NCBI GenBank assembly: GCA_030770425.1
Contig: JASJFT010000028.1
Location: 1-64,000, forward strand
Reading direction: 5' to 3'
Source of the DNA: Darksidea phi
Lineage: Eukaryota; Ascomycota; Dothideomycetes; Pleosporales; Lentitheciaceae
DNA: 64,000 bases
The notes beneath the pieces were generated by a model. The model saw only the letters and a program-made list of their open reading frames with translations, did not search any database and was not told where the DNA came from. Positions 33,101-42,057 of the stretch are shown piece by piece. How positions within the stretch are numbered: the stretch's first letter is position 1; every line of letters starts with the position of its first letter. A program made the position numbers and the translations under genes.

Positions 33101-34054
33101 GATCTAAGTGCACATGCAGATCAACAGCGGGAGTTGTCTCGGACGCATCATTTTCGCCAACATGGACGTGCAACGCAGTCCTTTGTGAACACACTTCGAA
33201 GAATGCATAACATGGATGATGACCGCGTGGGAGAGCTCCAAAGCAACTTGCATGACTCTTACTGTACCTCGATGCCCGAGCATAGCGTTGTTGTGTCGGA
33301 TACAGAAGCGAGAACAGTTGTACACGACGAGATGTGGGCTGACGATGATCCTGCGTCGCAGCCACTCCCAAAGCCCAAGGCAAAACCAGGTCCTAAGCCG
33401 AAATCAAAGGCACCACAAACAAAAGCACCTTCCAAACCCCGCGGTCGCCCTTGCAAGGACCCGTCCACCACCACACCCGTCCGTCAACCGAAAGTTAGTT
33501 CAAGCGCCCAAAAGACTCCACGGACGAAGACACCCAACTGGCGTGTATCCGGGCTTGCAGGTGAGGCTGCTTCGTCGTCTCCGCCACCTACGGATCCCCA
33601 TATGCGAGTTGCTTCACAGGCAGAGACCATAGGCTCAGACGACACGCTCGGCGCAGACGATGTCCAAGATACACAAGCTTATCGCCTAGACTCAGATCTT
33701 GTTAGTTTTATTGCCGAAGACGACGAGGACCTAGATCTGGAAGCGCCAGAATCAAGTCTTCCAAGCACTAGTTTCGCCGGCCTAGGCAAAGGGACGCAAG
33801 CGGTTGTCCAAGCGGCAAGACCAAAGCGACCAAAGAAGGCCGAGAAGATCTTCACTAGCGACCCTACCGATGATGACGCGATCGTCAGCACCGACAGTGA
33901 CGATGACGTTCAGACACGTGGTGGAACAGGTGCGGGCGTCAGCAAGGTGATGGCTTTTGTCTTGGACTCAGCGTCAGAGGAAGACGAGCCTATCATTCCA
34001 AAGAAACGCGCTCGGAGAGTGATCCAGGATGATGATGACGACGATGATGGATGA
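30149..34054 (+). CDS. MPH1: FANCM-type ATP-dependent DNA helicase Mph1
   Basis: 3'-5' helicase/translocase of the FANCM/Mph1/Hef family that remodels stalled forks and dissociates D-loops in error-free repair. A single exon encodes 1301 aa. The acidic N-terminus (about 1-300) is disordered. Helicase motif I is PTGLGKT with K371, motif II is DEAH at 468-471, and motif VI is QRMGRTGRKREGK. Between the RecA domains lies the FANCM-specific helical insert. The C-terminal third is disordered and basic/acidic; it includes KPRGRP (R1098-P1101), an AT-hook core, and ends in a run of Asp codons. No endonuclease domain is present, as expected for fungal Mph1. It converges with the rhodanese gene, the two stop codons being 167 bp apart. 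Confidence 0.95.
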   Translation: MADSDDFGDDFDDTAFLEAATQAERDNTPAFRPSPRPLKRQKLDQPNERTRSIPPNKQQRNRCRRPFVSSEEDVSSGEEIVAVAVRNKGTSTECEDEDLSTAATSASSAARKRRARTKNIADRDGEPEDESPKRATVAEKRRNRIHVPTNYLDLTEHFLTQPPREPSPPWKPRGAIWQKSKSIGVHHPAGHDATRAMALPGRQSTSARPVSRASMSPTKPALVAEIEDSPELPTSTSTHGLTTYDPTQELADLPSDAFASSSSSPQKQDDVLLVSDRRTRVVAPQIGLRQSTLFGREGVNGALPASQANKRYNFIVDQKDEPPTHHKLDAEAMKTWVYPTNLGTIRDYQFNIVQRGLFHNLLVALPTGLGKTFIAATIMLNWFRWTTESQIVFVAPTKPLVSQQIDACFNIVGIPRSSTTMLTGGVSPALRAEEWLSKRVFFMTPQTLLNDLKSGYADPKKIVLLVVDEAHRATGSYAYVEVVSFLRRFNNSFRVLALTATPGADVEAVQKVIDGLDISRVEIRTESSLDIRGFVHNRRVEKHVFANSDEMQMCMDLYCQALQSCVNKVAGLNAFYSTNPLEITPFGCMQARKRWYQEAGQHAHQGQKAMVQAVFTVLGSISQGMELLKFHGIKPFYMKLKEFKESQAESKSKYRKEICDSDAFKKLMVRLQTWTSSEDFIGHPKLEYLQQVILDHFVNATEGSMLDDAASQTRIMVFAHFRDSAEEIVRVLKRHQPMIRPRVFVGQSTGKNSDGMDQKEQLDVIEKFKKGTFNTLVATSIGEEGLDIGEVDLIICYDSKASPIRMLQRMGRTGRKREGKIVMLQMEGKEERDATKAKDNYEKMQELIAEGSRFTFHDEISRRILPRDIQPVVERRAVDIPAENSQADWLPEPKKRRGRTAKKPPKKFHMPDGVVTGFVTAGRMDEEIVSNSRGTKAAPVYPSEEVFELPQLETVLLDDMAASDLERRYQTVFDEDDAPMIGALDLSAHADQQRELSRTHHFRQHGRATQSFVNTLRRMHNMDDDRVGELQSNLHDSYCTSMPEHSVVVSDTEARTVVHDEMWADDDPASQPLPKPKAKPGPKPKSKAPQTKAPSKPRGRPCKDPSTTTPVRQPKVSSSAQKTPRTKTPNWRVSGLAGEAASSSPPPTDPHMRVASQAETIGSDDTLGADDVQDTQAYRLDSDLVSFIAEDDEDLDLEAPESSLPSTSFAGLGKGTQAVVQAARPKRPKKAEKIFTSDPTDDDAIVSTDSDDDVQTRGGTGAGVSKVMAFVLDSASEEDEPIIPKKRARRVIQDDDDDDDG

Positions 34055-34221
34055 CGTATGTGTAGTGGTTGTTATATACTTTTTGATAGATGAGTTGTCA
34101 TTGCAGCAACGTTTTAGGATGGGCATAGGCAGGAGTAGGATACCTCAAGCCAGATTCTTGATATGGCAAATGCCATATGCCTCTTTGGTTCGCGTTTCTC
34201 ATTATAACGCTTATCGATTGA

Positions 34222-34939
34222 TTACTTTTTCTCATCGAACTGCTTCCAATACTCCGGCTCATAGCCGTCGACCTGCCGTATGTAGACTTCTCCAGCCTTG
34301 ACCCATCCCTTGATACCGCCAGCCAGTGTAAGCGACTGCATTGCGGTGTCACTCTTCTCGGCGAGGTAATCCGCGAACCATCCCGAACACCGTGTCCCTC
34401 TGCCCTGGCTTGACCCTAAATCGACTCAGCTCAGGTCGCTTTATGGCCTAAGAGACGTAACATTCTCACGCCACTTGCAGCCACAACGGATATTGCGTCT
34501 GTACACCAGCCTTCCATGTCCGACGGAACGGGAAGGATCTTGAGTCGTCCTGCAGATTGCTTATCCTGGTAGCTCTTGTGGAAAAATACCTCGTAGAGGC
34601 TCGTGTCCCCCCGAGGCTACTCCGTTGGACATGGGAGGCTGGCATGATCGCAAGGCTCGTGCAATATAGAGTTCACGTACCGCAATAAAACGCAACCTGC
34701 CTAACCCCAGCTCGCTTACACAGGTCGTACAACACGCCTCTATTCATGTAGAAACTTTGCGCGGGTAGATTCAAGCTACCCTTGATGGTTCCGCCTTCGT
34801 AATCGTTGCGACGTACATCCACGAGGAGCAGGTCGCTAGACGCAAGGTCTAACAGGGCGGCTTCGCGTGGCAACAAAGGAGCTGTGTGACCGGGAGTAGG
34901 AAATGCATCGTACCAATTGGGCTTGGACTCTTCTGCCAT
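34222..34939 (-). CDS. Rhodanese-domain protein (Cdc25/Acr2-like, Ych1-like)
   Basis: Single rhodanese domain of the Cdc25/Acr2 type, acting either as a phosphatase/arsenate reductase or as a sulfurtransferase. Exons 34681-34939 and 34222-34415 give 150 aa. The first exon has the domain entry (LLLVDVRRNDYEGGTIKGSLN, residues about 33-54) and ends in FYCG. Splicing a 265-bp intron joins this to SSQGRGTRCSGWF, restoring an active-site loop C-x5-R (CGSSQGR) typical of Acr2/Cdc25 rather than of thiosulfate sulfurtransferases. The C-terminus has GGIKGWVKAGE, the last helix of the fold. No short intron was possible; the long one contains stops in the reading frame. The ATG is 34939; the upstream frame has only a TTG. 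Confidence 0.85.
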
Positions 34940-36421
34940 GCTAAAGAGCGAGGTGCGGAGCGACAAAGCTGATTCAGAAGGGTGTCGGTACCTATAGTGT
35001 TTTACTTGAGGCGCTGCTGTCTTGCGATTTCGACGTAGTTTGTGCGTTGTAGCTTAGCCCTACGGCTTCGGCCCGGGAGTCACCGCCACACGCCACGGCT
35101 TGAGGCCACATTTCAACGCTCTTGCCAATGTATCTGGAAAAAAACTGAAAGTGGTGAATGTTGGGAGCTTCCTTTGTCCTTGCTTTATGCGTCTTCTCTA
35201 ACTCCATGTACCGTATTTCTAACTACTATCCGCGCTCCCTAAACCACGAGTCGCATCCTAAAGCATCTGAAGCGAAAGACCTTTAAGAGGTAGGAAAGAC
35301 ATGTACTTTCGCACTATGCATTGATTGCACGAGGATAGACACATGAGCGGGAGAAGATGAATGCATAGGAGCACACTCAGAAAGGGCTGGCCGCATTTCG
35401 CGCAGAAAGTTTAGATGAGACTTCTACCGTCGAATACTCCACGCACAACCTTTAGCACCTGCAATGCTAGAATAGATATTTACACCTAGGCGCATAGACT
35501 AGCTTACACTAGAGCAGAGAGGTGTTCAGACATAGCGCGAACAAAAGTTCTGATGCGGTAGCTAAAGCCTCAAGTACATGAGGTGAGAGTTGGTAAGATC
35601 AGATTAGCATAGGCTGAGGGTTGGTAAGGTTAGATTAGAGTTGGGGTGGCCTGGATGCAGACCATGAAAATGCAAATAGAATAGATACTACAGGTATATG
35701 GAGCCTAGATGAGATATCGAACGAGTCCTGATTTGTTATGAGCGGTACAGGTCGCGAGCAGCAGATCGCGCGGATAGAGCAGATGCAGCACAGGCTGGAG
35801 CTTTCGAGGTTTTCGATGTGCTGATTGTATTAAATACCGAGGCTACAAGAACTACTAGGGCATGAAGGACGTAGGAACATGATTTTAGGGATGTATGTAT
35901 AGAGTGCAGTGGATGCATGCCAGTTGCGAGTTGTGGTAGGACGTAGATGCTGGGCTGCCAAGTGCCTCGGTTAGGGCTCACTAAGAGCCATCTCCTTCCT
36001 AAGGACACATGTCATATGTGGATGGTTCGATGAGAAGGTGATTACAATACAATTCTGGCAGTGCCCGGATCCTTTCATTCATTTAGGGCACCGCGTGCGC
36101 CATCTTTCTCCTTCGTTCTTTCACTTCGGCACCTCGCTTCCCCACTGTCGTCTTTCATTTACTCCCCCGTCTGTTCCATATTAGGGTCTCAGCAGGACGG
36201 CCACCGCCACACCCACCTTTGTAACTTCCCCCAACTGGCGTTTCAATACAACTGGCCTCTTTGATTGCCCAACATCAATAGCCGGTTCCGAGCTCCCGGC
36301 AAGTGTGTTATATAGTGCGCCCTGTGTGGGACGGTAAGTGTCCGAATGCCCCGCCGCTGCCCTCGTTGCGGATGTTTGCTGACTTTGAAACCGGTCATAG
36401 GAGCGCTTCTCTTCGTGAAGA
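34940..36421. other. Intergenic, no supported gene; small direct repeat
   Basis: About 1.5 kb between the rhodanese and ERO1 starts (divergent). A partly degenerate direct repeat with period 31 lies at about 35585-35640: GAGAGTTGGTAAGATCAG, then GAGGGTTGGTAAGGTTAG. Bases 36050-36400 should be the ERO1 promoter and 5' UTR. Confidence 0.45.
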
Positions 36422-38387
36422 ATGCGGACAGCTTCACGCGTGTTCTACTTAGCAGTCTTTGCGCTGCTGGGTAACTCACACGCTGCTAGCCATGTTGCGC
36501 CTACCCCGTCGAAGGATGCTCCAGCAGACGTCTGCGATGTAAGCAATGGTTCCTGCATTATCACCCGCCAAAATCAATGCAACTATGCGCCTCGGAGCAG
36601 AAATTCTAAGTTCACTTTACAGTTTGAACCCGGCGCCATTGTGTCCGACGCATGTGCGAGCTACAATACCCTCGAACAACTAAACGAAGCGATACACCCC
36701 TACCTCCACTCGATTACACAAAACACCGATTTCTTTTCGCATTATCGGTTGAGCTTGTACAATAAGAAATGTCCATTCTGGGATGACGAGAATGGCATGT
36801 GCGGAAATGTGGCTTGCGCGGTGAACACATTGGATAACGAGGAGGATATTCCCCTGGTATGGCGGGCGAAGGAGCTGGGTAAACTGGAGGGACCGACGGC
36901 GGCGCATCCGGGGAAGAAACAGCAGAGGGAACACAAGCAGAAGCCGCTGCAGGGAGAGCTAGGCGAGAAGGTGGACGAGAGCTGCGTGGTGGAATACGAC
37001 GACGAATGTGACGATCGCGATTACTGCGTACCGGAAGACGAGTCGGCCACGGCGAAGGGAGACTATGTGTCCCTAGTAGACAACCCGGAGCGCTTTACCG
37101 GCTACTCTGGCGTAGGTGCTCAGCAGGTCTGGGAAGCCATCTACCGCGAGAACTGCTTCAGTAAGGCCCCGAAAAATGACGTCGGGCAGACAAGCACGCT
37201 CTCTCCTTTTGGCGGGGCTCCTCCTGTGGGCGGCTTCGGCAACCAGCAACAGTTGAAGGCGGCAAACGAGCTGCGCAACGTCATGAAAGAGCAAGGCCTC
37301 CAGCAGAATGTCAAGTCGGCCATTGCTCAGGGAACCCCATCAGACCTGCGAAACCCTGTGGACTTTGATGATACTTGTCTCGAGAAGCGCGTCTTCTACC
37401 GTGTCGTCTCTGGCATGCACGCATCGATCTCGACACATCTCTGCTACGACTACCTGAACCAAGCGACCGGCGAGTGGAAACCGAACCTTGCCTGCTACGA
37501 ACAACGCCTCCACAATTTCCCAGACCGCATCTCCAACATTTACTTCAACTACGCCCTCATCCTACGCGCTGTAGGCAAGATCAAGCAGCACATCACGGAC
37601 TACTCATATTGTTCTGAGGACCCCGAGCAGGACCTGCGCACCAAGAACTCCGTCATCCGCCTTGCATCCGCACTCCCTGATGGCCCCGAGATTTTCGATG
37701 AAACGGTCATGTTCCGCGATCCGGATGCCGTCGCCCTGAAAGAGGACTTCCGCAACAGGTTCAGGAATGTAAGTCGCATTATGGATTGTGTTGGATGCGA
37801 CAAGTGCAGGCTCTGGGGAAAGCTCCAGACGAACGGGTACGGTACTGCCTTGAAGGTTTTGTTCGAATTCGACCCAGATGATTCGTCCAAGGACCCGCCA
37901 CTTCGCCGCACTGAGCTTGTGGCACTTATCAACACTATGCACCGACTCTCACACTCCCTTCTCGCCATCAAGGAGTTCCGTCACATGATCGAAGAGCGCG
38001 ACGGTGTCCCGCATGCCGTTGTTCAAGCAGCCCCGGAAGTACAGAAGGTGAAGGAAGCTCTCGGCGATGGTACGAAGTACCCCGATGATGGAATGCCAGA
38101 GTTTTCACGCAACTGGGATCCTGAAAAGATGACTGTCATGGAAGAGTTCTACGCAGAACTCTCTCTTGTCAGCCGAGTATTTGTCCATGTGCTCAAGAGC
38201 TGGATCGAGATTCCTGGAAAGTTGTGAGCTGCTACCCTACCCCCTGAGTTACTATACAAATTCTAATAATACACGCAGCACAAAAATTATCATCTTCGAA
38301 TCTGGCCGTCTTTGGAACTGGTGGCTCGGCTTAACACCAGGTCCGCGTTCTTGGGAATGGAAATTCCCACACCCAGATGAGCTATGA
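36422..38387 (+). CDS. ERO1: Endoplasmic reticulum thiol oxidase Ero1
   Basis: FAD enzyme of the ER lumen that reoxidises protein disulfide isomerase using oxygen. Exons 36422-36538, 36623-38223 and 38279-38387 give 608 aa. A signal peptide covers about residues 1-21. The active-site CxxCxxC is C428-C431-C434 (CVGCDKC). The shuttle region CPFWDDENGMCGN and the Cys-rich regulatory loop (CVVEYDDECDDRDYC) are present. Intron 1 (84 bp) is a multiple of three without stops, so the frame stays open through it. Removing it joins VCD to FEPGAIVSDACASY, which fits the family. The last exon follows a GTGAGC...CGCAG intron and adds a Trp-rich C-terminus (WNWWLGL ... WEWKFP); without it the protein would stop after GKL. 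This tail is a good but less certain call. Confidence 0.92.
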
Positions 38388-39097
38388 GCTTGTTTCAACG
38401 TATATACCCAGTTTTAGTCATTCGTGTTTGAGACTTTATGTGCATAGCTTCGGAGTTCATCATGGGACATGAGACTTGGGGATAGGCAAGTTCTTGTAAA
38501 CAGGGCATCGGATGGAGTTTATTCACAGATCATGACTCATTTACTGTACAACATGCAAATATTAGTCAAAGTCCAGAACTATTACCTTTCGTCAGCAAAC
38601 ATATCATCACTGGCATCCCTATGCTGACAGGCGAATAATGGTTGAAGTCGTCAGATTTCCTATCAGCCAAGTCTTGGTCTGTTGGTCTGCAAAGTCGTCG
38701 ATATATGCTATGCATAGCCACCTGAACATCTAAGAAGACGGAAGTTCCTTTAGAGAAACTGTTCTCGAGGCCTGGGTAGAGCACCTGATTATCAGACACG
38801 GGTTGCTCGGCGGCCGCATAAGTATCCGGACACCGGAATGGGTCGGTGCCACAAACATCGTGATTGCCTCTGCATGATGCGCATAGCACAAGTGGGAGAA
38901 TATAGTGAATTGGTGTTAGAATGGGAAGTGATGTCTAGCTTTGCCGTTTGGGCTACCACCCCACGATTGACGGATGGGAGCTCAGATCATCGCTTAGGTT
39001 GAGATTTCCCCACTGCCGCTAATGAAAGGGTCATTATCTATTAGATATATAATTAACAAACTAACAATACTTCCATCAAATAGAACAACAGTTCTTC
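38388..39097. other. Intergenic 5' of the tRNA
   Basis: Holds the ERO1 3' UTR. A minus-strand frame at 38566-38889 has several cysteines but no ATG, and I do not call it. Confidence 0.5.
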
Positions 39098-39185
39098 GGT
39101 CTTATGGTCTAGTGGTATGATTCTCGCTTAGGGTTCATCCTGAGCATCTTGCGAGAGGCCCCGCGTTCGAATCGCGGTAAGACCC
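39098..39185 (+). tRNA. tRNA-Pro(AGG) with a 16-nt intron
   Basis: The acceptor stem GGTCTTA pairs perfectly with TAAGACC and is followed by discriminator C. The T arm is CCGCG-TTCGAAT-CGCGG. The anticodon stem CTCGC/GCGAG encloses TT-AGG-G, giving anticodon AGG at 39130-39132. A 16-nt intron (39134-39149) sits one base 3' of the anticodon, the standard eukaryotic position. The mature length is 72 nt before CCA addition. Confidence 0.95.
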
Positions 39186-39733
39186 ATTACCAACCATCTT
39201 TTTTTGCAAATCCATCCTCATTAGTACTGAATGCTTTTTGTCCAAATTGTCCTTGGATTTATTTACCCATATTAAAAAATTTGTTATGTGGATAAAATTA
39301 AGTTCGTAGGTACAGAGCGATACAAGGGAATTTGGTACTAAATTAGAGAGTGATATCCCCCTCTCGATAACATCTATTTATTTCTTTTTTGGATTTTCAA
39401 ATTGAGTCTCTTTTGTAAGGACCGCACGAAATACAATAGGAGTTTGTACACAGTAGAGCTGTATACAGTACTATCGTGATGTTTCGAACATTGACATGCG
39501 ACGAAAAGGGTCAAGCGTTAGAATTGTAGAGCAGAACGTTAAGGTGTGGTGGCATATATTTTAAATCTGGGCAACTCGAATATGACCTTTGATGCAGCTT
39601 CTGTAGGCATGTTCGGCTATGTGAGCCAGTATCTCAACATGAATAACGTTGTTTGCACGTAATTTTCAAGACAGATGCCTACGACAACCGGCATAGAACC
39701 TTTACTTTATATACTTGCATCGCCAACGATCCA
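39186..39733. other. Intergenic, AT-rich
   Basis: AT-rich spacer with a T run shortly after the tRNA (39199-39204, TTTTTT), a plausible RNA polymerase III terminator. No protein gene seen. Confidence 0.5.
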
Positions 39734-40696
39734 TCATAATTCCGCTTTCTCCGTAGCTACACCAAAGGTGGCACCGCCCTCGTCCATGAATTTCTTCTCT
39801 TCTAGGGTAGTCTTTCTTCCAAGGGCTGCGTTACGATGTGGATACCGCCCAAACTTATCCAGTATTTCCCTGTGCTCTTTTTCGGCCTTGAGGTCTGCCT
39901 CAAAAACCTGCAACATAGATTTATTCTCGTCCTCTCGCGCCAGCTCTTCGCCGAGATCTGCCATTGTTTTATCATAGAGGTCGTGTGCTTGTATCTCCTC
40001 TGAGTGCATCAGGGGCATATAGAACCACATGCGATGGACTACAGACGTGCGCCACTGCGGATGTAAATCGGGACGACCGATTGGCGAGTCTGGCGACAGC
40101 ATCGACTGTACCACCGAGTATGCGATATTGTCGTAGTGATTATACACTTTGGCGAGGCCTGCTTTCGACCGGAAAACGTTGCGGCTGATTTGATCTAGCA
40201 GCAGAATGATGCTCAGCGCTGTCCACGCCCCCTCGGCGCCATCACCTTTCGTATCTGCTCGCGTAGCATCCTGAATCTCGCGTAGAAACGGTTCGGCGCT
40301 CGAATTGGGGAACCGTTCAGGCCCTATGGCCTCGAGCGCGTGCGCAAACTTTTCTCGACAGACGCCATCAAATGCGAGTCCCTCCTCTGACGGCGCTTGG
40401 AACCATCGCTTCAAGACCTTCCTATCGACTTCCTTCGCATCAAGCTCGTGCCCTTCGAACCACACATTTTGGAGTTGTTTGTAGAGGGAGGGTTTGAAGA
40501 TATCTTTATCGAGCGTAATGGTAGACATGGCGCGTTGCGAGCAGGCTGGTGGGCGGAAAAGTGCGCGCGGAGCTGATCGAGCTGCTAAGTGGGTGCGCAT
40601 CTGGCTGTTAGTAAAGTCGTAAAGGGAGAATTGACTCCATATATACGCAGCAGTGATGAACAAGACCGCACCGCTGACTTTGCTTAACATCTGCAT
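39734..40696 (-). CDS. DUF924 family protein
   Basis: All-helical TPR-like DUF924 protein of unknown function. A single exon encodes 320 aa. The DUF924 core spans about residues 85-290, with the family-type segments VLKRWFQA, ILLLDQISRNVFR, and HPQWRTSVVHRMWFYMPLMHSE. The C-terminus carries GRYPHRNAALGR, also typical. The N-terminal 50 residues contain a hydrophobic stretch (AVLFITAAYIW) and then an Arg/Ala/Pro-rich segment with internal Met codons at residues 33 and 57. Translation from the first ATG would give a membrane or mitochondrial targeting element; from an internal ATG a cytosolic protein. The choice of start is uncertain. Confidence 0.85.
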   Translation of the reverse strand: MQMLSKVSGAVLFITAAYIWSQFSLYDFTNSQMRTHLAARSAPRALFRPPACSQRAMSTITLDKDIFKPSLYKQLQNVWFEGHELDAKEVDRKVLKRWFQAPSEEGLAFDGVCREKFAHALEAIGPERFPNSSAEPFLREIQDATRADTKGDGAEGAWTALSIILLLDQISRNVFRSKAGLAKVYNHYDNIAYSVVQSMLSPDSPIGRPDLHPQWRTSVVHRMWFYMPLMHSEEIQAHDLYDKTMADLGEELAREDENKSMLQVFEADLKAEKEHREILDKFGRYPHRNAALGRKTTLEEKKFMDEGGATFGVATEKAEL

Positions 40697-42057
40697 GCTG
40701 AACCATGCTGAACGTACGTAAGGGATCGGTGCTAGCTTAGTGATGGCCGTGCGCCCTTACCTCAGCAAATATGCTTGCATCAATGCCCACGGCGTCCAGA
40801 ATTGTCCCCTGAAGGATACTTCTTATATCGATATACTTGAGTGCTTTGTTCTCTATTGAGACGGAATGATCCGAAGAGAGTTGCGCGAATATCGGAGTAT
40901 ATCTAGGCGAACGATAACGACTGCCTCTTGGAGATGTCTGAACACTATCAAAAGCATAACCCCCAAACCCGATGTGACCGTTGGAGAAGAGAAAGGGTAA
41001 TACCGCCACTTCGCCATCCGGTTCTTCTAGTCAACGCTTTGAACCATCTTAAATACCCATGGTCCTAGTCGCGATTCGCCCTCTATGATGTGGTTTCCCC
41101 AGGAAGGGGCCGGTTGTATAGTACCTCAGGCCATCCACCTAAGATAGACATGCAACTGTCGTCGTGGAACCTGGTGGCGGCATCTTGGAAAAACTTTTGG
41201 AGCGACAGTATAGAGGATTGACCAGACTAATAGTAAACTAGCACTCAACTTTTTAAAATGTGGTGGCCTGTTGCATTCAAGGAAGGGAGCAGCGTTACTA
41301 CCACTCGTTGCGACTTAACCAACGAGATTGCTATACGCTTTTGAGTTCCCACAGTTACTAAAACGAGGCCCTTTTATTAGCTATAGTTTAGTTTACTTAC
41401 CCTAAGACACTAACAACTTCTATAACTAACACGTGGGGAGCCAATTCCACGCAGGATCAGGAAGGAAGGACGATCCATACTTTCCATTCTCTCAACGTGG
41501 AATTCGCCGTAGTAGAAAAAGCTGTGTCTTCCATCGCTGACACCTATCGGCTCATATATCGCAGCGTTGTCTTTATATTAGAAAGACGGCTCTCGAGACC
41601 GACAGACATAACTCGTTAAGCATATTCACAGGGTGTTAGTACTCTTTGGCCTTAAAAAATGGAAGTGCCGTTGTCTTGCAAAATACGATACAACCGAGAC
41701 ACCTCATTTTGTCCAACAGGGTTATTTTAGGCCAAGTCTGCGATACAATCTATCTTTTAACTAGGCTTTGTTGCTTATGTCCTGAAATTCAAATAGGAGG
41801 AGCCCCTAGTTCACAATAATAGGTGCTAACGCCCATCTGGATGGACTTTACCAACATTGTCCCGACTTAGATAATATTTAGCCTCCGGTTTAAACAGGGA
41901 TTTTGAACATGATGATTTGGGAGGAAAATTGTTTCACACAGGGTGAATCATACTAAGATATTTTCGAGGAGAGTTAAATTAGTACATAGTGATGTGTGCG
42001 CAGACTCGTTAGGAAACCACATAATCGGTTGTTCGCATGGATTCTCCACCGTCATTT
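40697..42057. other. Intergenic with an orphan coding-like fragment and AT-rich tract
   Basis: The minus-strand frame at about 40737-41030 reads like protein (PDGEVAVLPFLFSNGHIGFGG and onward) but has no usable ATG and stops at both ends, so it may be a gene remnant. From about 41180 to 42000 the DNA is visibly more AT-rich than neighbouring coding DNA, with no intact frame, compatible with old repeat-derived sequence. I could not identify a repeat family. Confidence 0.4.

Noticed and set aside
38566..38889. Cys-containing minus-strand frame between ERO1 and the tRNA
   Set aside because: Begins with GTG, has no ATG in a useful place, no signal peptide and no family resemblance.
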